A program made the position numbers and the translations under genes. Source: Sinorhizobium arboris LMG 14919 (GTDB lineage: Bacteria > Pseudomonadota > Alphaproteobacteria > Rhizobiales > Rhizobiaceae). Taken from it: DNA of 64,000 nt. Position 1 is the first letter of the stretch. Every line of letters starts with the position of its first letter. Positions 1-7,275 of the stretch are shown one piece after another. Under the pieces are notes generated by a model. The model was not told the origin of the DNA. It was given only the letters and a program-made list of their open reading frames with translations, and did not search any database. The stretch lies in the NCBI RefSeq assembly GCF_000427465.1, contig NZ_ATYB01000008.1, positions 992,001-1,056,000 of the forward strand, written 5' to 3'.

Positions 1-29
1 GTTCATCAGGCGGTTCCCTGAAGGAAAGG

Positions 30-57
30 CCGGTCCGACCGACGACGATCGGACCGG
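30..57 (-). terminator. Hairpin downstream of the amino-acid binding protein gene
   Basis: A perfect 9-bp inverted repeat (CCGGTCCGA / TCGGACCGG, 10-nt loop) lies just past the stop codon of the minus-strand gene ending at 67. Only a weak pyrimidine-rich run follows it on the minus strand, so it may be a weak intrinsic terminator or an mRNA-stabilising hairpin. Confidence 0.5.
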
Positions 58-66
58 AACGCGGGA

Positions 67-903
67 TTAGGGCTTCGGGAGATAATCGGCTGGCATCGGC
101 GTGCCGGGGAACCATTTTTCGTGCAGGGTCTTCCAGGTCCCATCCTGCATGGCGGCCTGCAAAGCTTTGTTCAGGGCCTCCCGCAGGGCATCGTTGCCCT
201 TGCGGATGACGAAACCGGCCGGCGCGTCGAAGCTCGGAATATTCACCGCCACTTTCAGGTCCTCATACCGGCCGGCATAGTCTTTTGCCGCCTCGTAATC
301 GAGGAAATGCGCATCGATCGTGCCGTTGTTCAGTCCGGATACGGCAGAGTTATTGTCTGGGAATTTGACTAGATCGGTGCCCGTGAAGTTCTTCTGTGCA
401 TAAATTTCCTGGAGCGTGCCTTGCACGACCCCAAGCCGCTTGCCCTTTAGGCCTTCAGCGCCGGTGATATCCGCGTCCGCGGTGAGCACGGAAAGGTAGC
501 CTGCCAGATAGCCGTTGGAAAAGTCGACCGTTTCCTTGCGCTTCTCTGTCGTTCCGATCGCGGCCGCCGCCACGTCGAAACGGCCGTTGGCGACCGAGGG
601 CATGAGGGCCGAGAAATCCTGCCCGGTGAAGATCACCTGTTCCCTCTCGAAGCCGATCCGCTTGGCCACGTCGAGAAGGAGTTCGATGTCGAAGCCGGTG
701 AAATTGCCGTCAGCAGTTGAGAACGCGTATGGCTTGGCATCACCCATCGTACCGACGCTGATGGTTGTGGGGTCGATCAGACCAAAGGGATTGTCCTGAG
801 CGGTGGCCGGTGCCAGGGCACCTGCCGCAAGGCCAAAGACTATCGCAGCGATGGCCGCGCCCAACCTGGCGAGCGGCACATACGAGACTTGGAATGAGTT
901 CAT
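67..903 (-). CDS. Polar amino-acid-type ABC transporter substrate-binding protein
   Basis: This is a periplasmic solute-binding protein of family 3 (SBP_bac_3), 278 aa. An N-terminal signal peptide ends near the Ala-rich APATAQ stretch. Family hallmarks follow: a [13 protein letters not shown] segment, the [21 protein letters not shown] region, and a second lobe with [11 protein letters not shown]. The chosen start has a good AGAGGAG Shine-Dalgarno sequence; a start 15 codons upstream lacks one. No permease or ATPase is visible, so the partners are either off the left edge or elsewhere. The divergent LacI-type gene at 1128 is the likely regulator. The ligand cannot be read from the sequence. 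Confidence 0.85.
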   Translation of the reverse strand: MNSFQVSYVPLARLGAAIAAIVFGLAAGALAPATAQDNPFGLIDPTTISVGTMGDAKPYAFSTADGNFTGFDIELLLDVAKRIGFEREQVIFTGQDFSALMPSVANGRFDVAAAAIGTTEKRKETVDFSNGYLAGYLSVLTADADITGAEGLKGKRLGVVQGTLQEIYAQKNFTGTDLVKFPDNNSAVSGLNNGTIDAHFLDYEAAKDYAGRYEDLKVAVNIPSFDAPAGFVIRKGNDALREALNKALQAAMQDGTWKTLHEKWFPGTPMPADYLPKP

Positions 904-1028
904 CGGTTTTTCTCCTCTGGTGGTGTTTTTGCAATGTTGAAAGGACAAGGCCCTCCCAGGACGACCGGATCACCCGCGCATCCCGTAGCTGCCATCGCAT
1001 GCCCCTATCAGGAGCTTTTTTGTTCTTG

Positions 1029-1062
1029 GAGACCGGTCTCACTTCAATTGAGACCGGTCTCA
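1029..1062. promoter_or_regulatory. Tandem palindromic operators for the LacI-type regulator
   Basis: Two palindromes share the 12-bp core GAGACCGGTCTC, at 1029-1040 and 1050-1061; the second extends to a 14-bp perfect palindrome. Their centres are 21 bp apart, close to two helical turns. Each has the central CG dyad common in LacI-family operators. They sit in the 224-bp gap between the divergent binding-protein and LacI-type genes, so autoregulation and control of the binding protein is the natural inference. Confidence 0.75.
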
Positions 1063-1127
1063 TTTCCCGTTGCAATTGTTATCTTCGTGTTTGCCAGTCG
1101 TCAATATGTCTTGTAAGGCTAGCAATC

Positions 1128-2198
1128 ATGGACCGGAATCCGTCCCGCCCCACCTCCGTTACCGTTGCCGACGTCGCGCGTCGGGCCGGCGTCTCGAAGG
1201 CGACGGCAGCACGCGTTCTGGGCGGCTACGGACCGGTCAGCGATCGGGTGCGCGAAGCCGTGACCGCCGCCGCCCGTGCGCTCGATTACCGGCCGAACGA
1301 GCTTGCCCGAAGCATGACGACGGGCCGATCGGGCACGATCGGCGTCGTGGTCGGCGACATCGAAAACCCGTTCTTCAGCCTGGCCGTGCGGGGCATCGCC
1401 GACGTCGCCCGGCAAGCGGGCTTTACCGTCATCCTAATAAATTCGGGCGAGGACGTCGGCACGGAGAAGGCGGCGATCCGTACGCTGCTTGCCAAACGGG
1501 TGGACGGCCTGATCGTGTCACCCGCCAAGGAAAGTGAACTTGACCACCTGCAGGAAGCGGCCCGCTCGGGCCGGCCGCTGGCGCTGCTCGACCGCGGCAG
1601 CGAGACACTCGACGTCGATACCGTTATCGCCGACGACAGAGACGCTGCCGAGGGCGTCACGCGTAGGCTTCTTGCGCTCGGCCACCGACGGATCGCCTAC
1701 CTCACCGCCTGCGACACGCCCGATCATCTATTCCGCACGCCGGCCGATATCAATACTGGGTCGGTACGGCGACGTATCGAAGGATTTCTCGCCGTTTGCC
1801 GAGAGGCAAGCCTGGGCGACATGGAAAGGTGGGTGCATGTCGGCGCATCCTCGCCGGAGCATACGCGCCGTATCGCCACCAACATGTTGCGGGCGAGCGT
1901 GCGTCCGACGGCGATCATAGCCTCCGATAGCTTGATCGGACTCGAGGTCTTCAAGGCAAGCCGCGCGATCGGCCTTGCTATTCCCAGCGACCTGTCGCTC
2001 GTCTCGTTTCATGACGCTGACTGGACGTCCGTGACATCGCCGCCTGTCACGGTGGTCAGGCAACCGGTTTACCGATTGGGCGAAAGGGCCGCCCAATTGC
2101 TTGTTGAGCGCCTCAACGGGAACGACATAGAGGCCCGCCGCGTCGTTCTGCAAACGGAAATCGTCGAACGTGCCTCGGTCGCTGAAGCGCCGGCGTAA
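1128..2198 (+). CDS. LacI-family transcriptional regulator
   Basis: A 356-aa LacI/GalR-type repressor. The N-terminal helix-turn-helix and hinge are visible (SVTVADVARRAGVSKATAAR, then VREAVTAAARALDYRPNELA). A periplasmic-binding-protein-like effector domain follows, starting at GTIGVVVGDIENPFFS and closing with LSLVSFHDADWTSVTSPPVTV and a QPVYRLGERAAQLL segment. Translation is placed at the ATG directly before the HTH; the longer upstream reading frame has no domain content. Paired palindromes lie 70-100 bp upstream. The effector is probably a sugar or sugar-like compound by family, but this is unproven. Confidence 0.9.
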   Translation: MDRNPSRPTSVTVADVARRAGVSKATAARVLGGYGPVSDRVREAVTAAARALDYRPNELARSMTTGRSGTIGVVVGDIENPFFSLAVRGIADVARQAGFTVILINSGEDVGTEKAAIRTLLAKRVDGLIVSPAKESELDHLQEAARSGRPLALLDRGSETLDVDTVIADDRDAAEGVTRRLLALGHRRIAYLTACDTPDHLFRTPADINTGSVRRRIEGFLAVCREASLGDMERWVHVGASSPEHTRRIATNMLRASVRPTAIIASDSLIGLEVFKASRAIGLAIPSDLSLVSFHDADWTSVTSPPVTVVRQPVYRLGERAAQLLVERLNGNDIEARRVVLQTEIVERASVAEAPA

Positions 2199-2259
2199 TC
2201 CTTTCGACGCTCGGTTGGGGAAGTTCCGCGTTCAACGAAGGGCGGAACTCCCAGGGAGG

Positions 2260-3234
2260 CTACTCCCGGACGGACTGCTGCAGGCGATCCTTGGCCGCGT
2301 CATGCGCTTCCAGCGCCGCATCTCCGGCCTTGTCCAGCATCTCCTGCCCGGCTTCCATGGCTTGCGCCACCCCGGCATTCGCTCTTGCCGCGAGATTGGA
2401 CCTCACATCTTCCGCCATTTCGCCGATGGCCTCATCCTCGGCTTCGCTGTGGGGAAGCGCCGCCCCGATGGCCGCGCCTACGGCAAAGGCGAGTGCGCCA
2501 CCGACCAGCGGCTGGTCGCGGAAGTGCCTCATGATGGCAGCGTTGAGATGCGCGCCCTGTTCTTCGAGCGACCGGCCGGCGTCCTGCATGCTGCCGGCGA
2601 GAGACCTGCCGGCTCCCGTTACGGAGTCGGACATCCGGCTCGCCGTGGCGCTCACCTGTCTCCACGTTCGCGACGCCCAGCCGGATGCCTCGTCGAACAG
2701 GGCACCGGTCTCGTCCCTGATATCTTCGATCTGCTTGCCTGCCGTGTCGACAAAGCCGCGATAGACCTTTCCGGCCGGGTCGACGAAATGGCTCGCGCGC
2801 CGGCCGGCGTCATCCGTCAGGGCGCGAAAGCGGCTTCCGCTTTCATCGGTGAAGTGGCTGTAGCGTTCGCCGAAACTCGCCTCTACCGGACCCACTCGCC
2901 GGACGGACCCCCTTACGGTTGCAAGCGGATAATCGTCCGCGCCGTCGTCCTTCTCCCCGTGTCGCGGCGCGCGCGAGGCCGGGTTTGCGATCAGCCAGGC
3001 GAGGCTGACGCCCATTAGGGCAACCGGGATCGGGTTCGACTTGAGCGCCACGCCGAGATTGCTCAGATATTCGGATCCGCCACTCGTTTTGGCATATTCG
3101 AGCAGTTCGTCCATCAGTTCTCCTGGCGACATGCGCTCCTGAATTTCGTGAAGCTTTTCTTCGATTCGCTGGCGGTCGGCCTCGATCTCGCGCTGCAGCT
3201 CGGCAGCGGAGTGGGTATGTGCGGAATCGTTCAT
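2260..3234 (-). CDS. DUF3618 membrane-associated stress protein
   Basis: A 324-aa protein whose first ~90 residues match DUF3618: a charged coiled-coil helix (residues ~10-40) followed by one membrane segment, IPVALMGVSLAWLIA. A long, low-hydrophobicity region with repeated SHF(V/T)DxxG-type motifs follows, then a Gly/Ala-rich second hydrophobic stretch (VGGALAFAVGAAIGAALP) and a helical tail. It overlaps the upstream holin-like gene by ATGA, so the two are translationally coupled. By analogy with the enterobacterial yqjD-yqjE-yqjK locus, it may be a stationary-phase or stress membrane protein; the function is not established. Confidence 0.8.
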   Translation of the reverse strand: MNDSAHTHSAAELQREIEADRQRIEEKLHEIQERMSPGELMDELLEYAKTSGGSEYLSNLGVALKSNPIPVALMGVSLAWLIANPASRAPRHGEKDDGADDYPLATVRGSVRRVGPVEASFGERYSHFTDESGSRFRALTDDAGRRASHFVDPAGKVYRGFVDTAGKQIEDIRDETGALFDEASGWASRTWRQVSATASRMSDSVTGAGRSLAGSMQDAGRSLEEQGAHLNAAIMRHFRDQPLVGGALAFAVGAAIGAALPHSEAEDEAIGEMAEDVRSNLAARANAGVAQAMEAGQEMLDKAGDAALEAHDAAKDRLQQSVRE

Positions 3235-3650
3235 TGCAGTCTCTCCTTCACCACGTTCGCATCGCGCTGCAGGGAGGCGGCGGTCCTATCGAACTGGATG
3301 CTGCTGCCCTTGAGCGTCGAGAGGCCGCGCGAAATCATCGCCCAGGCAAGCAGGGCGACGACCACGCCGACGACGGCCGCCGACAATGCATCGGCATTCG
3401 CTTCGGTCATGCCTTGGGCAACGAGGAAGGCGCCCAGCCCCTGGACGACCGCACTCAGCAACACGCCGACGGCGCCTATGGCAAAGATCAGACCCACGAG
3501 CAGCGTCTCGAGGCTGCCGACCGCTCGATTCAGGTTCTCGGAGGCCTCGGCTTTTGCGAGGTCGATTTCCTTCCGGAAAAGCCCGGATATATCCGCCACC
3601 AGACCGGTCATCAGTTCCGTCAGGGGGCGCTCGTCCCGATGATTAGCCAT
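3231..3650 (-). CDS. Phage-holin-like family membrane protein (DUF1469/YqjE type)
   Basis: A 139-aa protein starting MANHRDERPL. A cytosolic amphipathic helix with a conserved LFRKEIDLAKAEA segment leads into two adjacent membrane helices (roughly TLLVGLIFAIGAVGVLLSAV and ALSAAVVGVVVALLAWAM). This is the Phage_holin_3_6 / YqjE architecture, which has no demonstrated holin role in bacteria. The start is chosen because it overlaps the upstream gene's stop by 8 nt (ATGGCTAA) and follows an SD-like AAGGAACG; the longer frame reads back through the neighbour. It is the middle gene of a three-gene coupled operon. Confidence 0.85.
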   Translation of the reverse strand: MANHRDERPLTELMTGLVADISGLFRKEIDLAKAEASENLNRAVGSLETLLVGLIFAIGAVGVLLSAVVQGLGAFLVAQGMTEANADALSAAVVGVVVALLAWAMISRGLSTLKGSSIQFDRTAASLQRDANVVKERLQ

Positions 3651-4215
3651 TGTAGCGTTCCTTCTCGCTTGATTGACGAATCTGTGCCGAAGCATCCCGT
3701 CCGTCACGGCGTGGAGGCGAAGCGGTGAGGAACCGGCTTGCGGCCAGTCCTGCGATTGCGGCCATGCCGAGGAAGGCAAGCGGCTGCTTTCGGCCGAAAT
3801 CTTCGACCATTCCGGCGATCTCGCCGAAGTTCCGGCCCTCGGCCTTGCGTGCGAAGCCCTGGAGCGACGTGCCTATCTGCTTGGCATAGCGGCCAATGGC
3901 CCGCTGATCCGATTGCTCGAGCTCGTTTCCGACCTTCTCGAGCGCCGCAGCAACACCGCTCAACTGGCGTGCAGCGACGTTTTTCTCCTCCTCGACGGCG
4001 CGGCCCACCGCCGCCTTTGCCTGCTCCGTCTGTTGATCGGCAAATTCCTTGAACTCGTTTACGTCTTCACGCACAGCGTTCTGGAGACTTCGCTCGCCGG
4101 TCTCCGCACCGGTGTCGCCGGGTTGCACGCCGCTCACTCGCTCAACGCCTTGCGCGGACGTCAAAGGCCTGCCCAAAGGATCGCCCGAGCCGCGGCCGCT
4201 TGTGTCATTGCTCAT
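3643..4215 (-). CDS. Tail-anchored helical protein of unknown function, stress operon
   Basis: A 190-aa protein. A polar N-terminus is followed by about 90 residues of charged alpha-helix (DVNEFKEFADQQTEQAKAAV onward), then one membrane segment near the C-terminus (QPLAFLGMAAIAGLAASRFL) and a short polar tail. The general plan resembles DUF883/YqjD-type inner-membrane proteins and rhizobial nutrient-deprivation-induced proteins. It is the first gene of the operon with the holin-like and DUF3618 genes and has a GGAGGAG ribosome binding site. An EcfG-type promoter is centred about 60 bp upstream of the start. No enzymatic motif is visible. Confidence 0.75.
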   Translation of the reverse strand: MSNDTSGRGSGDPLGRPLTSAQGVERVSGVQPGDTGAETGERSLQNAVREDVNEFKEFADQQTEQAKAAVGRAVEEEKNVAARQLSGVAAALEKVGNELEQSDQRAIGRYAKQIGTSLQGFARKAEGRNFGEIAGMVEDFGRKQPLAFLGMAAIAGLAASRFLTASPPRRDGRDASAQIRQSSEKERYNG

Positions 4216-4264
4216 TGTCGGCTCCTCCCATCTGTAACGGGGATCGTTATCGTCTACGCAATCA

Positions 4265-4289
4265 AACGAGCCATTTAGAACCTTGTTCC
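4265..4289 (-). promoter_or_regulatory. EcfG/RpoE2-type promoter for the three-gene membrane operon
   Basis: On the minus strand GGAAC (4289-4285) is followed after exactly 16 nt by CGTT (4268-4265). This fits the alphaproteobacterial EcfG general-stress consensus GGAAC-N16/17-CGTT. The predicted start of transcription lies about 40 nt ahead of the ATG at 4215. Confidence 0.75.
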
Positions 4290-4404
4290 CTTCAAAGCGC
4301 CTCGGGCCCGCCCAAGCCCGAATCGCTCATTCCGAGGGCCCGCCGTGGCAGCCTTGTCCAGAACGATGGCTGCCGGCGCGGCGCCCAGGCCGGCGGCTGG
4401 GCAA

Positions 4405-4578
4405 TCAGCGGGGCCGGTTCTCCGATGACTGCTCGTAAAGTTCCTCGACCTTCTGCTTCTGCGCTTGCCTCTCGGCCCGCGAGAGCGGCCGCTGTTTCAA
4501 GATGGCATAGGCGACCGCAGCACCAAGAATGAAGGCACCGCCGCCGGTGACAAAAAGCCAGAAATAGTTCGTCAACAT
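4405..4578 (-). CDS. Small single-pass membrane protein, 57 aa
   Basis: A short gene with an unusually strong ribosome binding site (GAGGAGGT, 6 nt before ATG). It encodes MLTNYFWLFVTGGGAFILGA and continues as one membrane helix, followed by a charged helix with KQRPLSRAERQAQKQKVEEL. The single-pass plus basic/acidic tail design is typical of small stress-induced inner-membrane proteins. It precedes the DUF3618 operon in the same direction, 189 bp upstream, and has its own GGAAC-N16-GGTT promoter-like element. I recognise no named family. Frame, RBS and promoter together make it a convincing gene despite its size. Confidence 0.75.
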   Translation of the reverse strand: MLTNYFWLFVTGGGAFILGAAVAYAILKQRPLSRAERQAQKQKVEELYEQSSENRPR

Positions 4579-4602
4579 CGTCGTACCTCCTCATAGGAAG
4601 CC

Positions 4603-4627
4603 AACCGATGCGATCGCCGAAGGTTCC
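4603..4627 (-). promoter_or_regulatory. EcfG/RpoE2-type promoter for the 57-aa membrane protein
   Basis: On the minus strand GGAAC (4627-4623), 16 nt, then GGTT (4606-4603). The -10 core keeps the GTT of the consensus, with G in place of the leading C. The predicted leader is only about 18 nt and contains the SD sequence. Confidence 0.6.
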
Positions 4628-4680
4628 AGAAAGGCATGATTCCCGGCATGTTCCGGCGGCGCCGGAGCTGCCATTGCACC

Positions 4681-4705
4681 GGAACCGAGTGCCTGCTCGC
4701 GGGTT
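4681..4705 (+). promoter_or_regulatory. EcfG/RpoE2-type promoter for the BON-domain gene
   Basis: GGAAC at 4681-4685, 16 nt, then GGTT at 4702-4705, 31 bp before the ATG at 4737. It is back to back with the minus-strand element at 4603-4627, giving a divergent pair of stress promoters. Confidence 0.6.
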
Positions 4706-4736
4706 TGAGCGACGTCAGCGAACCAAGGAGGAACTC

Positions 4737-5420
4737 ATGGCCAGGAACAGGAACCGGAGCCGCGACATCTATGAGCGCTATCCAGAGCCGGACCGGCGCG
4801 GCGGATCCTACGAGGACGAGAGGCGCCGCTCCCTTATTGGAGGTCCAGGGCCTGCGGATTACGGGAGCCCTGAATATTTTCCGGGTGCCGAGCCTGGGCG
4901 TGCCGGCACATATCGCGGCGCAGGGGAGCGCCTTGGCCGTTGGGACCGGGAGCCTGCCTATGGGCCGGACTACTTCGGCGGTGGAGGCTATTATCCCGAG
5001 GACGACTATGGCGATCGCTATCGCGGCAGAGGCTACGGGGAGCGCGGCTTTCTTGAACGCGCCAGCGACGAGGTCGCGTCCTGGTTCGGCGATGAGGATG
5101 CCGAGCGCAGACGGGTGATGGATCAGCATCGCGGCAAGGGACCGAAGGGATACACCCGTTCCGACACCCGCATCCAGGAGGATGTGAGCGACCGTCTGAG
5201 CGACGAGGGGATGCTCGACGCGTCCGATATAACGGTTTCGGTTACGAATGGCGAAGTCCAATTGAGCGGATTGGTCGATTCCAAATGGGCGAAGCGGCGC
5301 GCCGAGGACTGCGCCGACGCCGTCTCGGGCGTGAAGCATGTCCAGAACAATCTCCACATCCGCCCATCGGGAGGATCGCCCGGCTGGAATGCCGGCAACA
5401 CCGACCGCAACATCGCTTGA
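4737..5420 (+). CDS. BON-domain protein with Arg/Gly/Tyr-rich N-terminus
   Basis: A 227-aa protein. The first ~115 residues are low-complexity and rich in Arg, Gly, Tyr and Asp (RNRNRSRDIYERYPEPDRRG and similar). A BON domain follows (from about residue 140: TRIQEDVSDRLSDEG, then ITVSVTNGEVQLSGLVDSK and a GVKHVQNNL ending). BON domains bind phospholipid or envelope surfaces in OsmY-like proteins. No signal peptide is visible, so it is probably cytoplasmic. The start is set by AAGGAGG 7 nt before ATG; the frame upstream is not conserved-looking. The stress promoter and neighbours suggest an osmotic or general-stress role. Confidence 0.8.
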   Translation: MARNRNRSRDIYERYPEPDRRGGSYEDERRRSLIGGPGPADYGSPEYFPGAEPGRAGTYRGAGERLGRWDREPAYGPDYFGGGGYYPEDDYGDRYRGRGYGERGFLERASDEVASWFGDEDAERRRVMDQHRGKGPKGYTRSDTRIQEDVSDRLSDEGMLDASDITVSVTNGEVQLSGLVDSKWAKRRAEDCADAVSGVKHVQNNLHIRPSGGSPGWNAGNTDRNIA

Positions 5421-5464
5421 GAGGCAGGCATCCGTGGAAAGCGGCTGGAATGAGCATCAGCGGA

Positions 5465-5503
5465 CCCAAGGTGGTCGTCGGGCCGAAGGCGGCCCACCTT
5501 GGG
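5465..5503. terminator. Bidirectional terminator between convergent stress genes
   Basis: A perfect 10-bp inverted repeat (CCCAAGGTGG at 5465-5474, CCACCTTGGG at 5494-5503) lies between the convergent BON and DUF4142 genes. A further TGAGC/GCTCA pairing is possible at its outer edges. Confidence 0.7.
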
Positions 5504-5517
5504 CCCGTCGGAAACGC

Positions 5518-6021
5518 TCATCGGGATGTCATGGACTGAACCTGGATCAGATGGGTTCTGACCGTCGGATAGGTGGCCGCGGCGAAGGCCTTCAGCGCGC
5601 CGGCCTCGCCTTGTTCCGAATAGGCTTTGAGAAGCTCCAGAGCATCTTCATGCGCGGTGACCTGGGAGGACAAGTAAGCCGGATCGAATTCGGCACCGCT
5701 CAGCGCCCGCAACGCTGCAAGCCTCTCCTCCCCAGCCTTGTCGAGCGACTGGGAAGGCTCGACTCCATCCTTGCGTGCGGCCTCGGCGAGTTCCTTGGCG
5801 GCCCGCGCGTGATCCGCAAGCATCCGCTCGGCGAATTCCAGCACCTCGCGCCCCTTGGCGCGCTGCCGCGCCAGTTCTGCGGCCTTCAGCTCGAAGAGGT
5901 TCGACATCGACATCTTCTGCGCGAATTCCCGGGGCTGCGACGGTTCGCCCTGAGCGGACACGGCCTGCAACGGTGCGAGGCACAACACTATCGCGGCGAG
6001 GGTGGCGTTGATGGTTCTCAT
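5518..6021 (-). CDS. DUF4142 periplasmic protein
   Basis: A 167-aa exported protein with a clear signal peptide (MRTINATLAAIVLCLAPLQA, then VSAQ). The mature part is a four-helix-type DUF4142 domain containing FAQKMSMSNLFELKAAELA, an ADHARAAKELAEAA segment and SQVTAHEDALELLKAYSEQG. This family is ferritin-like in fold and common in alphaproteobacterial stress regulons; its biochemical role is unknown. The start is chosen for the signal peptide and for GGAGGT 7 nt upstream, rejecting a frame that begins 69 codons earlier. An EcfG-like promoter element lies 25-50 bp upstream. Confidence 0.85.
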   Translation of the reverse strand: MRTINATLAAIVLCLAPLQAVSAQGEPSQPREFAQKMSMSNLFELKAAELARQRAKGREVLEFAERMLADHARAAKELAEAARKDGVEPSQSLDKAGEERLAALRALSGAEFDPAYLSSQVTAHEDALELLKAYSEQGEAGALKAFAAATYPTVRTHLIQVQSMTSR

Positions 6022-6045
6022 CGGGGATACCTCCGGAGGCCACCT

Positions 6046-6071
6046 AACCTGCGGCCTGGGTGAATCGTTCC
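6046..6071 (-). promoter_or_regulatory. EcfG/RpoE2-type promoter for the DUF4142 gene
   Basis: On the minus strand GGAAC (6071-6067), 17 nt, then GGTT (6049-6046). Spacing to the start codon is about 25 nt. It is one base longer than the neighbouring elements but within the allowed EcfG spacing. Confidence 0.55.
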
Positions 6072-6160
6072 GGACACCGCAAGGAAATTGCCCGAGCGCG
6101 GCACCGCTCCCATCGCATGAAGTCACAGCGAGTGCGTGCGCGACCCTAGGCGCGGGCCAA

Positions 6161-6185
6161 GGAACTTTCTTGGAGCCATCCGGTT
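6161..6185 (+). promoter_or_regulatory. EcfG/RpoE2-type promoter upstream of a 59-codon ORF
   Basis: GGAAC at 6161-6165, 16 nt, then GGTT at 6182-6185. It points away from the DUF4142 gene and toward the small ORF at 6249, so it marks a transcript that simple ORF length rules would miss. A GGTCAC-tcgc-GTGACC hairpin at 6223-6238 lies in the predicted leader. Confidence 0.55.
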
Positions 6186-6248
6186 GTAAGAACCGAGAGG
6201 CCGCACAACGGCCGATAGGAGCGGTCACTCGCGTGACCGACGAGGCTT

Positions 6249-6428
6249 ATGCAAACGGCATTGTTCATCGCGATTCCCGCCCTCCCGCTCGGAACGGCGC
6301 TCGTGCTTCTGTGGTTCGGCCCGCTGTGGCGCCAGCAGGCGAGCCCATGGAACCGCTCGTCCATCTGGTGCCCGGGATCGACCTTTCTGGATCGTCAGGC
6401 GCCATGGCAGACCTTCGATCGGGTCTGA
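6249..6428 (+). CDS. Possible small membrane protein, 59 aa
   Basis: The ORF begins MQTALFIAIPALPLGTALVL and reads on LLWFGPLW, a strongly hydrophobic single helix. A Trp-rich polar tail (SPWNRSSIWCPGS, APWQTF) follows. The upstream SD is weak (GAGG, 3 nt from ATG). Support comes from the EcfG-like promoter 63 bp upstream and from residence in a cluster of stress membrane proteins. I know no family for it. It could instead be a non-coding transcript; the remainder of the gap to 6690 shows no other gene. Confidence 0.4.
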   Translation: MQTALFIAIPALPLGTALVLLWFGPLWRQQASPWNRSSIWCPGSTFLDRQAPWQTFDRV

Positions 6429-6689
6429 TGCAGTCGGGCCGACGAATAGCGCGCCGATCGCCGGCGTGGCAACCGGTCCGAGCCGCTCGTATCTCTTCGG
6501 TTGAAAGTGCTGCGGGGAAGGCCTATCCGCACGTTCCCCGAATTGCTTTGACGCCGCCTTCGCCGCACCGCTGACACATGCCGTTACAAAAGTCCCTTCC
6601 GGCCGACACATCGTCAATACATGCGGTCATTCAAATAGCCGCACTGGCATCGAGGACGGGCCTCGGCCAATGCGGAAAGGATGACCTCT

Positions 6690-7091
6690 ATGAAAACATC
6701 TCGGATCTTGGCGGCCGCACTGCTGGTCGTTGGAAGTGGATTGGCGCTGCAAGCGGCCAAGGCTCAACAGGCGGGACTTCACCGCACCGATCTCCTGCAG
6801 CACGATCTCGGCCAGCCGGGCCGCGAAACAGTCCAGGTGCGCGTCGACTTCGATCCCGCTGCAGTCTCCATCAAGCACTCCCATCCGGGCGAAGAAGTGG
6901 CCTATGTGCTCGAAGGCTCGCTGGAATATCAGCTCGAGGGGAGAGCGCCGGTCACGCTGCATGCCGGAGACGCCTTGTTCATTCCGGCGGGGGTGGCTCA
7001 TATCGCGAAAAACGTTGGCAGCGGCAAGGCATCGGAGCTCGCGACATATATCGTCGAAAAAGGCTCCCCGCTCGTCGTTCCCGTCAAGTGA
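6690..7091 (+). CDS. Exported cupin-domain protein
   Basis: A 133-aa single-domain cupin with a signal peptide (MKTSRILAAALLVVGSGLAL, QAAKAQ). The first cupin motif is seen as SIKHSHPGEEVAYVLEGSLE (two His and a Glu as metal ligands). The second is LHAGDALFIPAGVAHIAKN (His). Enzymatic substrate is unknown; periplasmic cupins of this size are usually annotated only as cupin-domain proteins. An in-frame ATG three codons earlier touches the GGAAAGG SD directly, so the second ATG, 8 nt from AGGA, is preferred. Confidence 0.8.
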   Translation: MKTSRILAAALLVVGSGLALQAAKAQQAGLHRTDLLQHDLGQPGRETVQVRVDFDPAAVSIKHSHPGEEVAYVLEGSLEYQLEGRAPVTLHAGDALFIPAGVAHIAKNVGSGKASELATYIVEKGSPLVVPVK

Positions 7092-7275
7092 GCGCTCAGT
7101 GAGCCGGAGTGCGTGCTGAGTCGCGACGAGCTTCTCGACCGCATAACACTCTATAGGCTGAGGACCTCCGGTTCTTGCATTGCCCCGGCGTTACGGCACA
7201 GGCACGAGCCGGTGAATACTGATGTCACGGCATCCTCGTTCTGATAAGAAATTGCGGTCAAAGGGGTGTCTTGCC

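Noticed and set aside
4292..4594. 100-codon minus-strand frame overlapping the 57-aa gene
   Set aside because: The other frame has the SD-aligned start and a membrane helix; this one is Arg/Cys-rich and lacks an SD.
6291..6316. A further GGAAC-N17-GGTT match
   Set aside because: It lies inside the 59-codon ORF and 370 bp from the next gene, so it is probably chance.
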